Shown: positions 11,827 through 26,500 of the stretch, in pieces
Position numbering within the stretch: the stretch's first letter is position 1
Layout of the letters: each line of letters starts with the position of its first letter
Assembly: GCF_900963305.1 (NCBI RefSeq)
Contig: NC_042515.1
Coordinates: forward strand, 11,963,623 to 12,027,622
Direction: 5' to 3'
From: Echeneis naucrates
Lineage: Eukaryota; Chordata; Actinopteri; Carangiformes; Echeneidae
DNA length: 64,000 nt
Notes under the pieces: model-generated
What the model saw: only the letters and a program-made list of their open reading frames with translations
Told to the model about the DNA's origin: nothing
The model's database searches: none
Translations under genes and position numbers: made by a program

Positions 11827-13350
11827 AGTCACTCAAATAATCGTATCTTTAGTTTTCTATAAACAAAACGTTTTAGTTAAAATATCCGTGTTGTACCAGC
11901 AGAGCGCTTTCATTCAAGTCATGGGGGATTTCTTCTTCTGTGGTGTCCGCTGGCTCCCTGACAGTTGGAGGCAGATCCGAACTGATGGCCGCCCCCTGCT
12001 GGACTCAACTTTGTGTGTTCGGGATTTTATTTATTCATTTGTTTATTTTTCATTTATTAGGGTCCGAGCACTCCACAGTGTGAGAACCCTATTGAATCTG
12101 TAGGGTTTTTTTTTTTTTATCCCTGTTTGTCGGCCTTTTGGAGACTTAATCATCTTTTAAACATCAACAACTTTTGCCAATTCAGCAACCTTAACTTAGA
12201 GTTAAAAAAAAATGAATGCACGTAACTTTATTGGCTTTATAAATTTTAACATTACACCCCTTATGTTAGAAAATATTTGGCATAAGAAGAGTATCCAGTG
12301 AGGGCTAATTGCTTGCTATTTAGCTTCCTGTTTGTTCGGAATATACTCACACAACAATGAGAAATTACAGATCTTTGGATGCCGATAGCTTTTTTGTAAT
12401 TGAATGGATCCACGTTGTGTACCGCCATAAACGCAGGCTCAGTGTAGGAATGAGTGATTCGTTCAGGACTCATAACTTCGGTTCTTTCGTTCATTATTCG
12501 CGTGTTTACAGCAGTAACATGACCAATGCTGTTATTACTGATGAGGAGAGCTATCTGACGTTAGCTATGTAGCTATGGGATGGATGTTTAATTTGCCTTT
12601 CTGTTGGAACAATCAAACAAATGAGAAATTGTTAATGATAGGCGAAGCGTTCTCCTACCGGAAAATCAAGTAATCAGTCATTTTAACTTCAGTAGGCTTT
12701 GGCCCAAAAGAGTGCTCAATAGTTTAACAAAAGCAAACTTGTGTACTATATGACAAGTGAAGCAAACCCATTTCTGAGATGTTTACAGCCGGTGTTCTCC
12801 ACATTGTACACTTCCACATGACGTAAAACTGATGGGTGCTCTCTGGAGCCGCTTAGTGGACATTCATAACACATACACACGCTACTCCCAACAAAATGTT
12901 GTAAAAGTTGTAGTTTTCCTCTTTGAATAATTTTTTTCTTTGAAATTACATGCTGATATAATGGCTGGGGCTACGTTTAATATTTCTTTCTTTTGAAGTC
13001 ATAGAAACCAGATAAAACATAAAATGTGCTTTAAAGATTAGCATAAAAATGTTTACAAAACGGCCTCAAAGGACACGAAATGACCACAATACGAAACAAA
13101 AAAAAAAGTATAATGAGGCAGACTACAATTAAATAAAACCTAAAAGGTCATGAGATCAGGTAAAGTCTGAAACAAAAATACAGAATCAGGGAAGTGCAAG
13201 AGATAAACGAAGTAATCCTGAGTAAAGTTGGTATGATAACAGTATTTAATTTGATATTATCATTGATATTGTTGTTTTAAATGTTGCATATATGGCTTAC
13301 AATATTACCTAATATTAATATATTGTATTTAATGTCAGCTGCCATTTAGA
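11827..13350. other. Intergenic between ppil1 and eno1
   Basis: This is the shared upstream region of two divergent genes. It contains an interspersed-repeat fragment (12055-12200) and otherwise unrecognised AT-rich sequence. I see no convincing coding exon. Confidence 0.5.
12055..12200 (+). repeat. Interspersed repeat fragment beginning TTATTAGGGTCCGAGCAC
   Basis: The text TTATTAGGGTCCGAGCAC, then GAGAACCCTATTG, a poly-T stretch, and TTTGTCGGCCTTTTGG matches a repeat I remember as frequent in percomorph fish genomes. I cannot name the class. Confidence 0.45.
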
Positions 13351-13353
13351 AGC

Positions 13354-13377
13354 AGAAGAAGAAGAAGAAGAAGAAGG
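13354..13377 (+). repeat. (GAA)n microsatellite
   Basis: A run of eight GAA units lies about 120 bp upstream of the inferred eno1 first-exon donor, so it may sit in the proximal promoter. Confidence 0.85.
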
Positions 13378-13379
13378 CC

Positions 13380-13498
13380 GTCTCTCTCAGGAGGGGGCAG
13401 TAAAATCACCTACAACTCGTTTCACTGTCGCCTTAAATCACCGACGGAAGAGGAAGGATTTCCCTTTCTCCCCATCTCCTGCTGTGAACTACACGGTA
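13380..13498 (+). promoter_or_regulatory. eno1: Inferred eno1 promoter and non-coding exon 1
   Basis: A GC-richer block ends in a plausible donor (ACACG/GTACAG near 13495). The first coding exon has an acceptor ten bases before its ATG (AG at 15278-15279), so a non-coding exon must lie upstream, as in other vertebrate enolase genes. The exact transcription start is not determined. Confidence 0.4.
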
Positions 13499-15289
13499 CA
13501 GTCACTGTCTTCATCCATCTCCTGAGTTTGTTCATAAATGTTATTTATTCGCTTTCTTTTTTTCTGTTTGTTTGGTGACGGTCTGTAAACGGGACTTTGG
13601 TTTGGGTGTCTCTATAACTATATTAACTATATGTCCGAGTGTAATCTTCTTAATTCGCTAAACCAAACTAGCTGAAGTTCATTTCCTCCTTCACCGTCAA
13701 ACCACGACGTGTTTCATTTGGCTATAAGAGATCCGGCATCTGTCAAAGTTTCAGGCTTTCCCCTGGTCGATCAGGAAACACGCTGCCTGCTGAGCAGGGC
13801 GTCCTCTAGCCCTTCTTTATCCTCCTCACATGTTTACATTTGTTTGAGATTTATTTCAATGTGTCATTTACTATTTCCAAGGTCAATGGTTGACACGTTT
13901 TCATACTGTGGTGCGGTGAATGTGTCGCAGTGATCCTCTTCCTCCGGAGGATATAAAGTGTTCGGGGTTCAGCCAAACATTTCCCAGTTGCCTTTTATTC
14001 ACATTCGCCCATCGATATTTGCTGTCGAGTCGTTTTAAAGTCAAAGTTGACACCTACAGTTATTCCTGGGGGGAGGGAGCAGGTTGAACCGATTCAGACG
14101 TGTGTTCTGGTTACAGTGGGGGAAAAATGTCCCATACCAAAAAGTGCCAAGGTATTCTTAGCGCTGGTGAGGCAGGTAATTAAATGTCCACAGGGTTAAT
14201 GTGAAATCAGAGCACCAACGCTGTGACAGTCATGGTCAAAGTCTTTCTGCTCTCCCCCCACACATGAGAGCTGCCTCCCAGCCACCTAGCGTCCAGACAC
14301 AAACACTGCATGTGTTTTAAATCATAGGTCAGGTCATACATTATACTAACGAAATGAACAGAAAATTATATCATGGCTCCAACATTAGAGTTGATATGTG
14401 TACGTCTAATGTCGTCCTCACTGCAGACCGGGCCTGAATCTTAACCCTCTACCTAAATCTCAGGTGGTCCAAAGGTTTTATTTCATTGCCATCCCTCACT
14501 ATAAATTATGGTTCATTCATCAAATTTGTAATGTTAAAAAAAGTACCTATTTAGTATATATCGTTAACAAGGATCTGTTTAAAAAAAAAAAAAAAGTTTT
14601 CTTTGTATTCCATCATCAAATTTGAACATTTATTTGGAGGATGAGTTCGTCTATGACATACTAGATTTCAGGAAGAGCGAGATAGAGTCTGCATAAGTCT
14701 CTCTTTAGCCTGGTGTTATTTATCTGGGCAGTGCAGCACCAGCGTCTCTTCTCAATTCGTCAATTGTCAATTGTGTATCTGGTGAACAAAGAGAGGAAGG
14801 ATTATTGAGGATACAATGTCATGAAATTAATGGCCGAATGGCCTTTCTATATTCTTTAGTGTTGTGGCTCTGCATTAAAACTTATAACATATAAATTTAA
14901 CAAATGTACATTTGCCGTTGCAACACAGGCCTTGTGTATCTGCAAACTAAACCTGTCTAAACACTAATTTCTGCATCCATACTGCCATGTGATTAATCAG
15001 ATGAAGAACCTAATCCAATTAGGATGGTAGCATTCCTGTTAGCACTCCTAAGCTTGCAGCTAAGTCAGGATATTTTTGTGAGTAAGCTTCAAGGACGAAA
15101 GAGAGTAAAAGAGGTATGTCCAGTGTATTTCAGTAATAGAGGCAGATAGCTTTGAGTTGGTACTTATTTTATTAAGCTATAATTTTTTTGTCTGTTTTGA
15201 CACATGACAGTCTCTATTACATCTCTGCCTAGAGGATACTCGGCTAGAGGCAACCTTAACTTGTCATTCTCATCTCAAGATCCTGCACC

Positions 15290-19188
<3,899 letters not shown>

Positions 19189-19469
19189 CTGGATGAAATA
19201 CATAACATACAAACTGATTCCCTCAACATTGCATAATGACCCTTTGGGTAATGATAAAAAACAAATAATAACGGCTAATATAGAATTACTTACATAATGA
19301 CAGCTATATCAATTCAAAGGAAAACTAGTAGTTATTGTGACAATTTCCAAACAAGACATTATCTGTTTCTTAAATATAGTGTAAAAGTAGTTCTGACTGA
19401 AATTTGAGATATGCTTATGTATGGCACTGAATAATTGCATTCCCAAATGCTGTACTTGAGGGTATGGTT

Positions 19470-19483
19470 AATAAAAAATAAAG
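19470..19483 (+). terminator. eno1: Poly(A) signals of eno1
   Basis: Two overlapping AATAAA words lie about 285 bases after the enolase stop codon, followed by a GT-rich stretch (TTTCTTTGTGACC, TTTTGTTGTG). Confidence 0.7.
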
Positions 19484-19589
19484 TAACAACGTTTCTTTGT
19501 GACCAAATCTTTTGTTGTGTTAATTTGCTGTTGTGGTAGTGGATATTTTTGTTTGTTGAATGGATTTCATACACTGCTTGTTCATTCAG

Positions 19590-19590
<1 letters not shown>

Positions 19591-19643
<53 letters not shown>
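19591..19643. repeat. (TC)n(TA)n compound microsatellite
   Basis: Five TC units pass into about twenty TA units, downstream of eno1. Confidence 0.95.
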
Positions 19644-19646
<3 letters not shown>

Positions 19647-20369
19647 TTAAAAATAAATAAATAAATAAATGATATATATGATATAATGATGATAATAATA
19701 ATATAATGTTTGGATACATTAAAACTGCTCTGAAGCAGCTCTGTTAAATGATTTGTTTTAACTGTAGATGTGAGAAAGTCTGAGATTTATCATTACAGGC
19801 TATTGAATGTAGAATATTTTCTTAGACTGCTGCATTAAAAAAATGTGAAAAATGGTTACTGGGAAAAAAAGTGGCACTCAGTAATGAGAAATATCCCCTA
19901 AGTTCAAAAATACTAAATGAAACAGAAAGGTGAATATTAATGTCATAGTGATGAAATTCGGTTTTAATCTTAGTAACCACTCTGTGTATAAACATTGTAT
20001 TCTTTTATTAAGGGTTAATGTTTTTTTTGCACACCAAGGGTAAATATAAATTAGTATATCTAAACTATTTTGAAAGGTCATACATTTTAAATGAATATTA
20101 TTAATATAATTAGCTTTTTAGCTTTCGCACATATGTGTGCTTATGTGAATAAAGACAAGATCATCAAATTATCTTTCTTAAATATATTTATTAATTATTG
20201 TCAAAGTGCCTGTTGGGAACCACCGGGCGAAAATATGGTGGAGCAAAATGTGTTTTTAACCGCAGAGTGTGGAGCTTTAACATCCCACACCGGCCAACAC
20301 AAAGTCACAGGGAGTTGTTGTTTTGTGTATGCCGGCGGTGCTGAGTTGTGTGTCGGCGGCAGGACGGTG

Positions 20370-20753
20370 TAATGGCTTACATAAGGCCGCCGCTGACCCG
20401 CAGCGGTCCGCCGTGCCGTGCCGCGCCGTGCCGTGCCGTGCCGTCTGAGTCACGGAGGCCGGTGTGTGTGTGCGTGTGTGCGTGTGTGCGTGCGTGCGTG
20501 CGTGCAGCTGGCGGGGAGCGGGGAGCTGATCCGCGGCTGATCCGCGGCACATGCTCCGCCATGAACATCCAGACAACTTTGAAGACTTAGCTGTGGCTGC
20601 TGAGGTCATCGCTCTGGAGAGGAGGAGGAGGGAAAAAAAAAAACTACACCGCCTCCATTTTGAATAGCCATGTAAACGGGGGCTCGCATAGTTTGTGTGT
20701 ATCGCCCACTGCGCTGCGTAGTGTCAACAAGCCACATCCAAACATCCCTCGAC
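20370..20753 (+). promoter_or_regulatory. rere: CpG-rich promoter region of rere
   Basis: This is the most CpG-dense stretch seen between eno1 and rere. It holds seven or eight CCGTG-type pentamers (20408-20445), a GT/GCGT microsatellite (20461-20506), a tandem TGATCCGCGGC pair near 20528-20550, and an upstream-exon-like segment ending at the ATG at 20754. Its position directly in front of the coding start supports a CpG-island promoter. I see no TATA box. Confidence 0.55.
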
Positions 20754-23527
20754 ATGGACGACCTGTTCAGTCCGCGGAGGTAACTTCGTCAAGTCGGCCT
20801 TTTCTCTGCTGATTTTAGTCACACGGCTAACTAATGTGTCTTTGCGTGTTTTGTGGCGCTGCCTTGAGGGACGTTTGTGTGAAATAGCCGGAGTGTCAGT
20901 GGTCACGAAGTTCGTGTCTGGCTAACGAGCTAGCCAAATAACAGCGTAACGTTGCTGTCTCGTTAGCAGCTAGCTGCTGCTGTCGGAAAATGGTTTCTGT
21001 TTGGTTTGATGCAGCTCACAGCTTTGTGTCCTCATATTATCTTAAACGGTGCTAATGGAGCAGATCCTCCGTCTGCACCGACGATTAAATGGGTCGATGT
21101 CGTTGCACGCAGGAATGTCAGCGACAACCTGTGCATGCTAATATGGATATTTATTATTGATTGCACATTTGCAAGCAGGAGCTGCTGTCAGCCTCCTGTG
21201 AGCTGATGAGGAGCACAGACTGTTCCTGTAATGGTGACCGTAAAAATTAGCAGCTCGTGTATGACTGATTGGCAGTCTTTTGCGGTGGTTAGCATCGGAT
21301 TTCATTCATGTAATATAAGGAAACGTCGCAGGTCGCGGCTGAGATTGGCTCACGGTGATGGAGGGGCGGGATGATGTGCTGCTGAAAATACTGAGAGGCT
21401 GCACTGACAATCTATGCAGATATAGATCATAGGTTATATGTCTGCACAGACAGACTGCACAGTTGAAATTCACATGCATTTGGCAGGTAATAGGACAGGC
21501 TGATAGGTCTATTCCTTCTCCAATTCTCCTCTTCACTTTGCTTTCACACAGTGATTGGTTATTGGGGATCTATTTATCTTTTTTGTTTTCCAGGAGCCTG
21601 AACAGCACACAGGGGGAGATAAGAGTGGGGCCAAGTCATCAGGTAAAACCTGCTACACTTGAAATGTGATTTATATAATGTTTGAATTAAATCAGCTTGA
21701 CTATAAGTAATACATTGCTTCTATATATCTAGTAGTCAGATTTATTTATTAATGTATTTATTTTTTTCCAAAAAACCTTGAAAAACAGAGCAAAATGTTA
21801 AAATAAATAAATAAATAAATAAATAAACCAAAAAAAAACAGAAAACAAAACAAAGCCGTTCTAATTTCTTTCACCACTTGTAAGGTCTTCAGGTGTCTTG
21901 TTTGGAGAGCTAACACTAAATTTGACAGCAACAAACATATAGTTGTTTTTTATTTCTGATAAAGGATGTCCTTTGATGTTGTGATTGAAAATGTTACTTA
22001 GTAAGTACTTGATTTTATGTTATTTAACTACACTTTATTAAACATAAATGGTAACAGTGCACACAGCTGTTGTCCTTTGAGGAAGTGTAAGTGTAACTAG
22101 CTCCTGTCTCCTCTCCGGTTTCACTGCAGGCTAAGCTTCCAGAGCTGCAGCCGCGGCCAGCTCCTGGTTTACAGACTCAGACAGAGAGTGAGGAGCTCAT
22201 GTGGACGCCAGGGGTCAATGACTGTGACCTGCTCATGTACCTCAGAGCTGCAAGGTCAGTGTCTGCCTTTTGTAGCTTCAACTTTTCTACTCTCTGCGTA
22301 TAAAGGCTGCCACCTTTGCAATGATAAATTCAACCATTTATTAACATTAAAGTTGGAAATATTTTGGAATTTGTCTCAAAATTTTCATCAGATAACAATA
22401 TACAACAATATAAAAATATCACAAGGTATTAATAGATTTATTTTTTTTTTTTTTTAACACTGATAATTTACCTACAGCTCCAGGTAGGTAACAGCTATCA
22501 GGAAATCAGAGAAGTGTCACAAAAAGGGAAGTAAATACAAATGCAACCATGTGAGTGCCAGTGTGGTTAAGCTTGTGTCCAGGGTTATTGCAATACATTT
22601 AAATCAGTGCAATAATTAATGGCTTGTGTGCTTGTTTCCAAATGGATTTTATTCAAATTCATCTTTGAAATGTCAGCAGTAAAATAACTGTTGTGTTTAA
22701 ACATAATTTGCTTATTGATCTGTTAACTTCATGGTTCAAGGATAAAGAGTTGAAATGTTAACACTGCTGGTTTTGTGCTGGAGAAACCAAAGCCAGTATT
22801 GATACGATTTTCAAAATAATTTCTGAGAATGGAATTTAATATTCAGCCATGAAAGTGTATAATTGCATTTTAAATTTTGAGTTTGTCTAACATCACAGCT
22901 GTTATGTGTTTTATTTTTTTCAAGGAGCATGGCAGCTTTTGCAGGGATGTGTGATGGTGGCTCCACAGAGGATGGGTGTTTAGCAGCCTCCCGTGATGAC
23001 ACTACACTGAACGCTCTCAATATGGTGTGGAAAAAGTGAATTATACTAATTTCCCAGCTACACAATATAATGTTGCAGTTTTCAAACAACCATATGTGCT
23101 TTCTTAATTCTAGTTACATGCAAGTCATTATGATGCAGCAAAAGCTCTCCAGCGTCTGGTTAAGAAGCCTCTGCCAAAACTCATTGAGAAATGCTGGTCA
23201 GAGGGTGATGTGGTGAGGCGCCTTTTGCTTGTAACACAGCACTGAAGGTCAGTGCTGATATGTCTATCATTAACAAAGTTTGAGCTGGGAGATAAAAACC
23301 CTGGTCATTAAAATTGTGAGAAACTGAAATTATTCTTCTCACTTAAATTGATTGTTATTAAACCCACTATTATACAATTTTGCTTTGTGTGTGCTGTCAT
23401 TTAGTTATACTCACAATTCTCCCTCCCTTGTCTTTCCAGAAGCATTTCATCAAAGGACTGAGACAATATGGAAAGAATTTCTTCCGCATCCGGAAAGACT
23501 TTCTACCCAGCAAAAAGACTGTAATAG

Positions 23528-23564
<37 letters not shown>

Positions 23565-26500
23565 TGCGTGCGTGCGTGAAGAGACCAATTTGCAATGCAT
23601 GCAGTGATTCAACAGTATAGCTCAATTTCCTCAAAGTCTGTTTTTATTATTAGGGGGAGCTGATCACTTTCTACTACCACTGGAAGAAAACTCCAGAGGC
23701 TGCAGGAACAAGAGCTTATCGACAACAACGTCGACAGCCATCTTCCCGCAAGGCAAAGACTCGCTCTGCAGCTGCTCCAGTAAACACCCCATCAAGAAAT
23801 TATTCAGGTGAGCACTTCTTGTTGCTCAGAAATATCTTTTCATTGCTGCTGAAGGGGAAATTGTTGGTTGAATTATGCAATCAAAACTTTTTTCAAACCT
23901 GTTCTTTTCCTTCTCAGTGGACATGAGTTCTGCCAGCGAGGATGACCTTGACAGTGAAGACAGTGAACAGGAAATCAAGAGCTGCAGCCACTGTGGTACA
24001 AGAAGTGAGTACAAGTCTGTAATTTTGATTCATCCCACTGGGTAGTGTTCAGTGTTTTATGTAATAGAGTTTTCAAAGTTAGTAAAATTTGTGTTTCAAG
24101 TAACTTTTTTTCGAACAGGTTCTAAAGATTGGCACCAAGGGGGAAGAGATAATCCTTGGCTGTGCACAACTTGTCGCACCTATGAAAACAAGCATGGATG
24201 TCTGCCACCTGCTCCAAAATCTGCAAATGCTCCATTCATGTTTAAACCTGTTAAAGAGGAAGAAGAAGTCAACAGCAAGCACGGCATGAGGACACGACGA
24301 AGCAGAGCACCTGTAAGCTCAAAGCTGGCAGATCACTCATACTTTATTACTCATAAACATTTACAAAATAATGTTTGCGCAATTGCCATTTCGCATAAGC
24401 TTAAGCCGAATGTAGTATTTATTCAAAATATCATAAAATACAACAAGAACCTGAGTTTGAAGTATTGATGCACCTTTTTGCTGGTAAAACCTCCTTGTAT
24501 CATTATGGAGAACATATTTTTCTTGCCTGCATTTTAGCAAAGTCAACTTGTGACTATTTTGTTGTAGCAGCTGTCATGTTTAAGAAGTGGCCACAGAAGG
24601 CTCACAGGCTCTCCCACCAGCGAGGATCAGCAGTCTAGTAACCAGCCCTCCCCCAGTGGAGTAACATCTAACTCTCTGAGATCATCTTCCACAGACAATA
24701 AGAATGAGTCTGCTAGGAGGACAAATAAGGTAAACATAATGCATGCATTTGTGCATTCACCTGTGCGACGTTGTCTTTTTGGTCTGAAACTGGAATCCTG
24801 TCTCTTTACATGCAGACGTGATATCTAAAATAAGCTTTTAGATTTAGAAAAATATTGTTAGTCACCCACACTGAGGGTTTTATGTCAGTAAATATCACCC
24901 TGCATCCGCAGAAAGTAAAGGAGGAAGTAATCTCACCAAAGACAACAAAACGTGTTCGGGAGAGTCCTGCTCAGGAGCATGAAAAGGTTACACCTAAAAA
25001 GCTGAAAACGCAGGTGAGCTGTGGTTTGTGGTATCTTGTGTCGGGAAAGCCAAATGTCTTGTTTTGTAAGGGCTCTAAATGATCCAGATTTTGTTGTTCT
25101 TCTAGGATCCACAGGGTTCACGGTCGGAGGGAGAGGGGGAGGTAGAAGAAGAAAGCTCTTCAGAAAGCCGCAGCACTCAGGATGATGGCAGCAGTGACAC
25201 CAAAGACATTGATCAGGACAACCGCAGCTCCTCTCCCAGCATTCCCAGCCCCCAGCAGGGCAATGAGAGTGATTCTGATTCATCTGTCCAGCCAAACGGT
25301 GTCGCATCAGATCTTGTTGCATCTGCTGCTGTGTTGACTGACACACCGGCCCCCCAGCCCCTCCCTTCTCAGGGTCCTGCCATCGCTCCCCAACCTCCAC
25401 AAAGCACCCCCTCTACTGATCAAGCTCAGAGCCCTCCTCCTAATTCTCCAGACCCCCCTCAGCCAACATCTGCTCAGGCACCTGCAGCAGGGGGTCAAAA
25501 CAGCCGACCACAACCCACCTCCCACTCTCTTTCTGGTCCCCCTCCTCTTCCTCTGGGTCAGGATTCTCCTCTTTTTCCAGTATTTCAGGTCCCTCCAGCA
25601 CTTAGTTCTGCACAGCCTCTGCAGTCGCATGGCCAATTGTCTCAGGCTTCCCAACGACCCCCGCCTTTCTTTAGGGAGTCGCCGCTCCCTCAGACTCCTT
25701 TATCTGGCCCACAAATTAAGCCTCCTCCCACCACCCCGATTCCACCTTCACACAAACAGCTGCCACACCAGCCTCCTACACCTTTTCCCCAAATGCCCTC
25801 CAATCTTCCCCCTCCTCCTGCTCTAAAGCCTCTCAACTCACTGCCCAACCAGCATCCTCCAGGTGCTCTACCTCCTCCCCTTCAGCTCATGCCACAGCCT
25901 TTGCCAGTGCAGGCACTTCCCACCCAACTTCCAATGATCTCTCAGGGGCAGACCCACCATGGAAAAGGTGCCACTTCCTCTCACCCACCTGCTGCAACCT
26001 CACACTCTCTCACCTCCACAACATCTTCTAGTGGTCCTGTACCAAGTCTCCAGCCATCCTTCCTGCCTCTTCCCCTGAGACCCTTGTCGAGCAGCACAGC
26101 AGGGGTGCCACATGTCCAGATTAAAGAGGAGCCACTGGATGAGATTGAAGAGGCAGAGAGTCCACCCTGCCCACCGAGGAGCCCCTCTCCAGACCCCACC
26201 ATTGTTAACATGGCAAGCCATGCAAGCCAGTCTGCAAGGTATGACTGAAGACAGTGTTTCTTAGGAATAAATGTCATAATTTTAGGCTGTCAGTGATTTA
26301 TTTGCACCGTTTTTTTTTCTAGGGTAGAATGATTATCCAACATACATCCTCAATGATTTTTGAATATAAGATTTGGGTGCACAAGTGTGAATTTATTTTG
26401 GACGTTGTATAACCGTTCCACACTGGAAAAAGAATGGTTCAGATGAATCATTAAAAGCCCAAAATTAATGACATTCATACCTATAATGAGTGTATACAAA

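Noticed and set aside
13700-14110. GACGTG words near 13706 and 14097 as hypoxia response elements of eno1
   Set aside because: The core is too short and common to support a claim, and there is no adjacent ancillary site that I can recognise.
20277-20609. Open frames on both strands across the CpG-rich rere promoter
   Set aside because: GC-rich simple repeats keep both strands open. The translations are His/Thr or Val/Cys dipeptide runs.
24933-25654. Minus-strand frames of 155 and 115 codons
   Set aside because: They are shadows of the proline-rich rere exon, whose CCN codons leave the other strand open.
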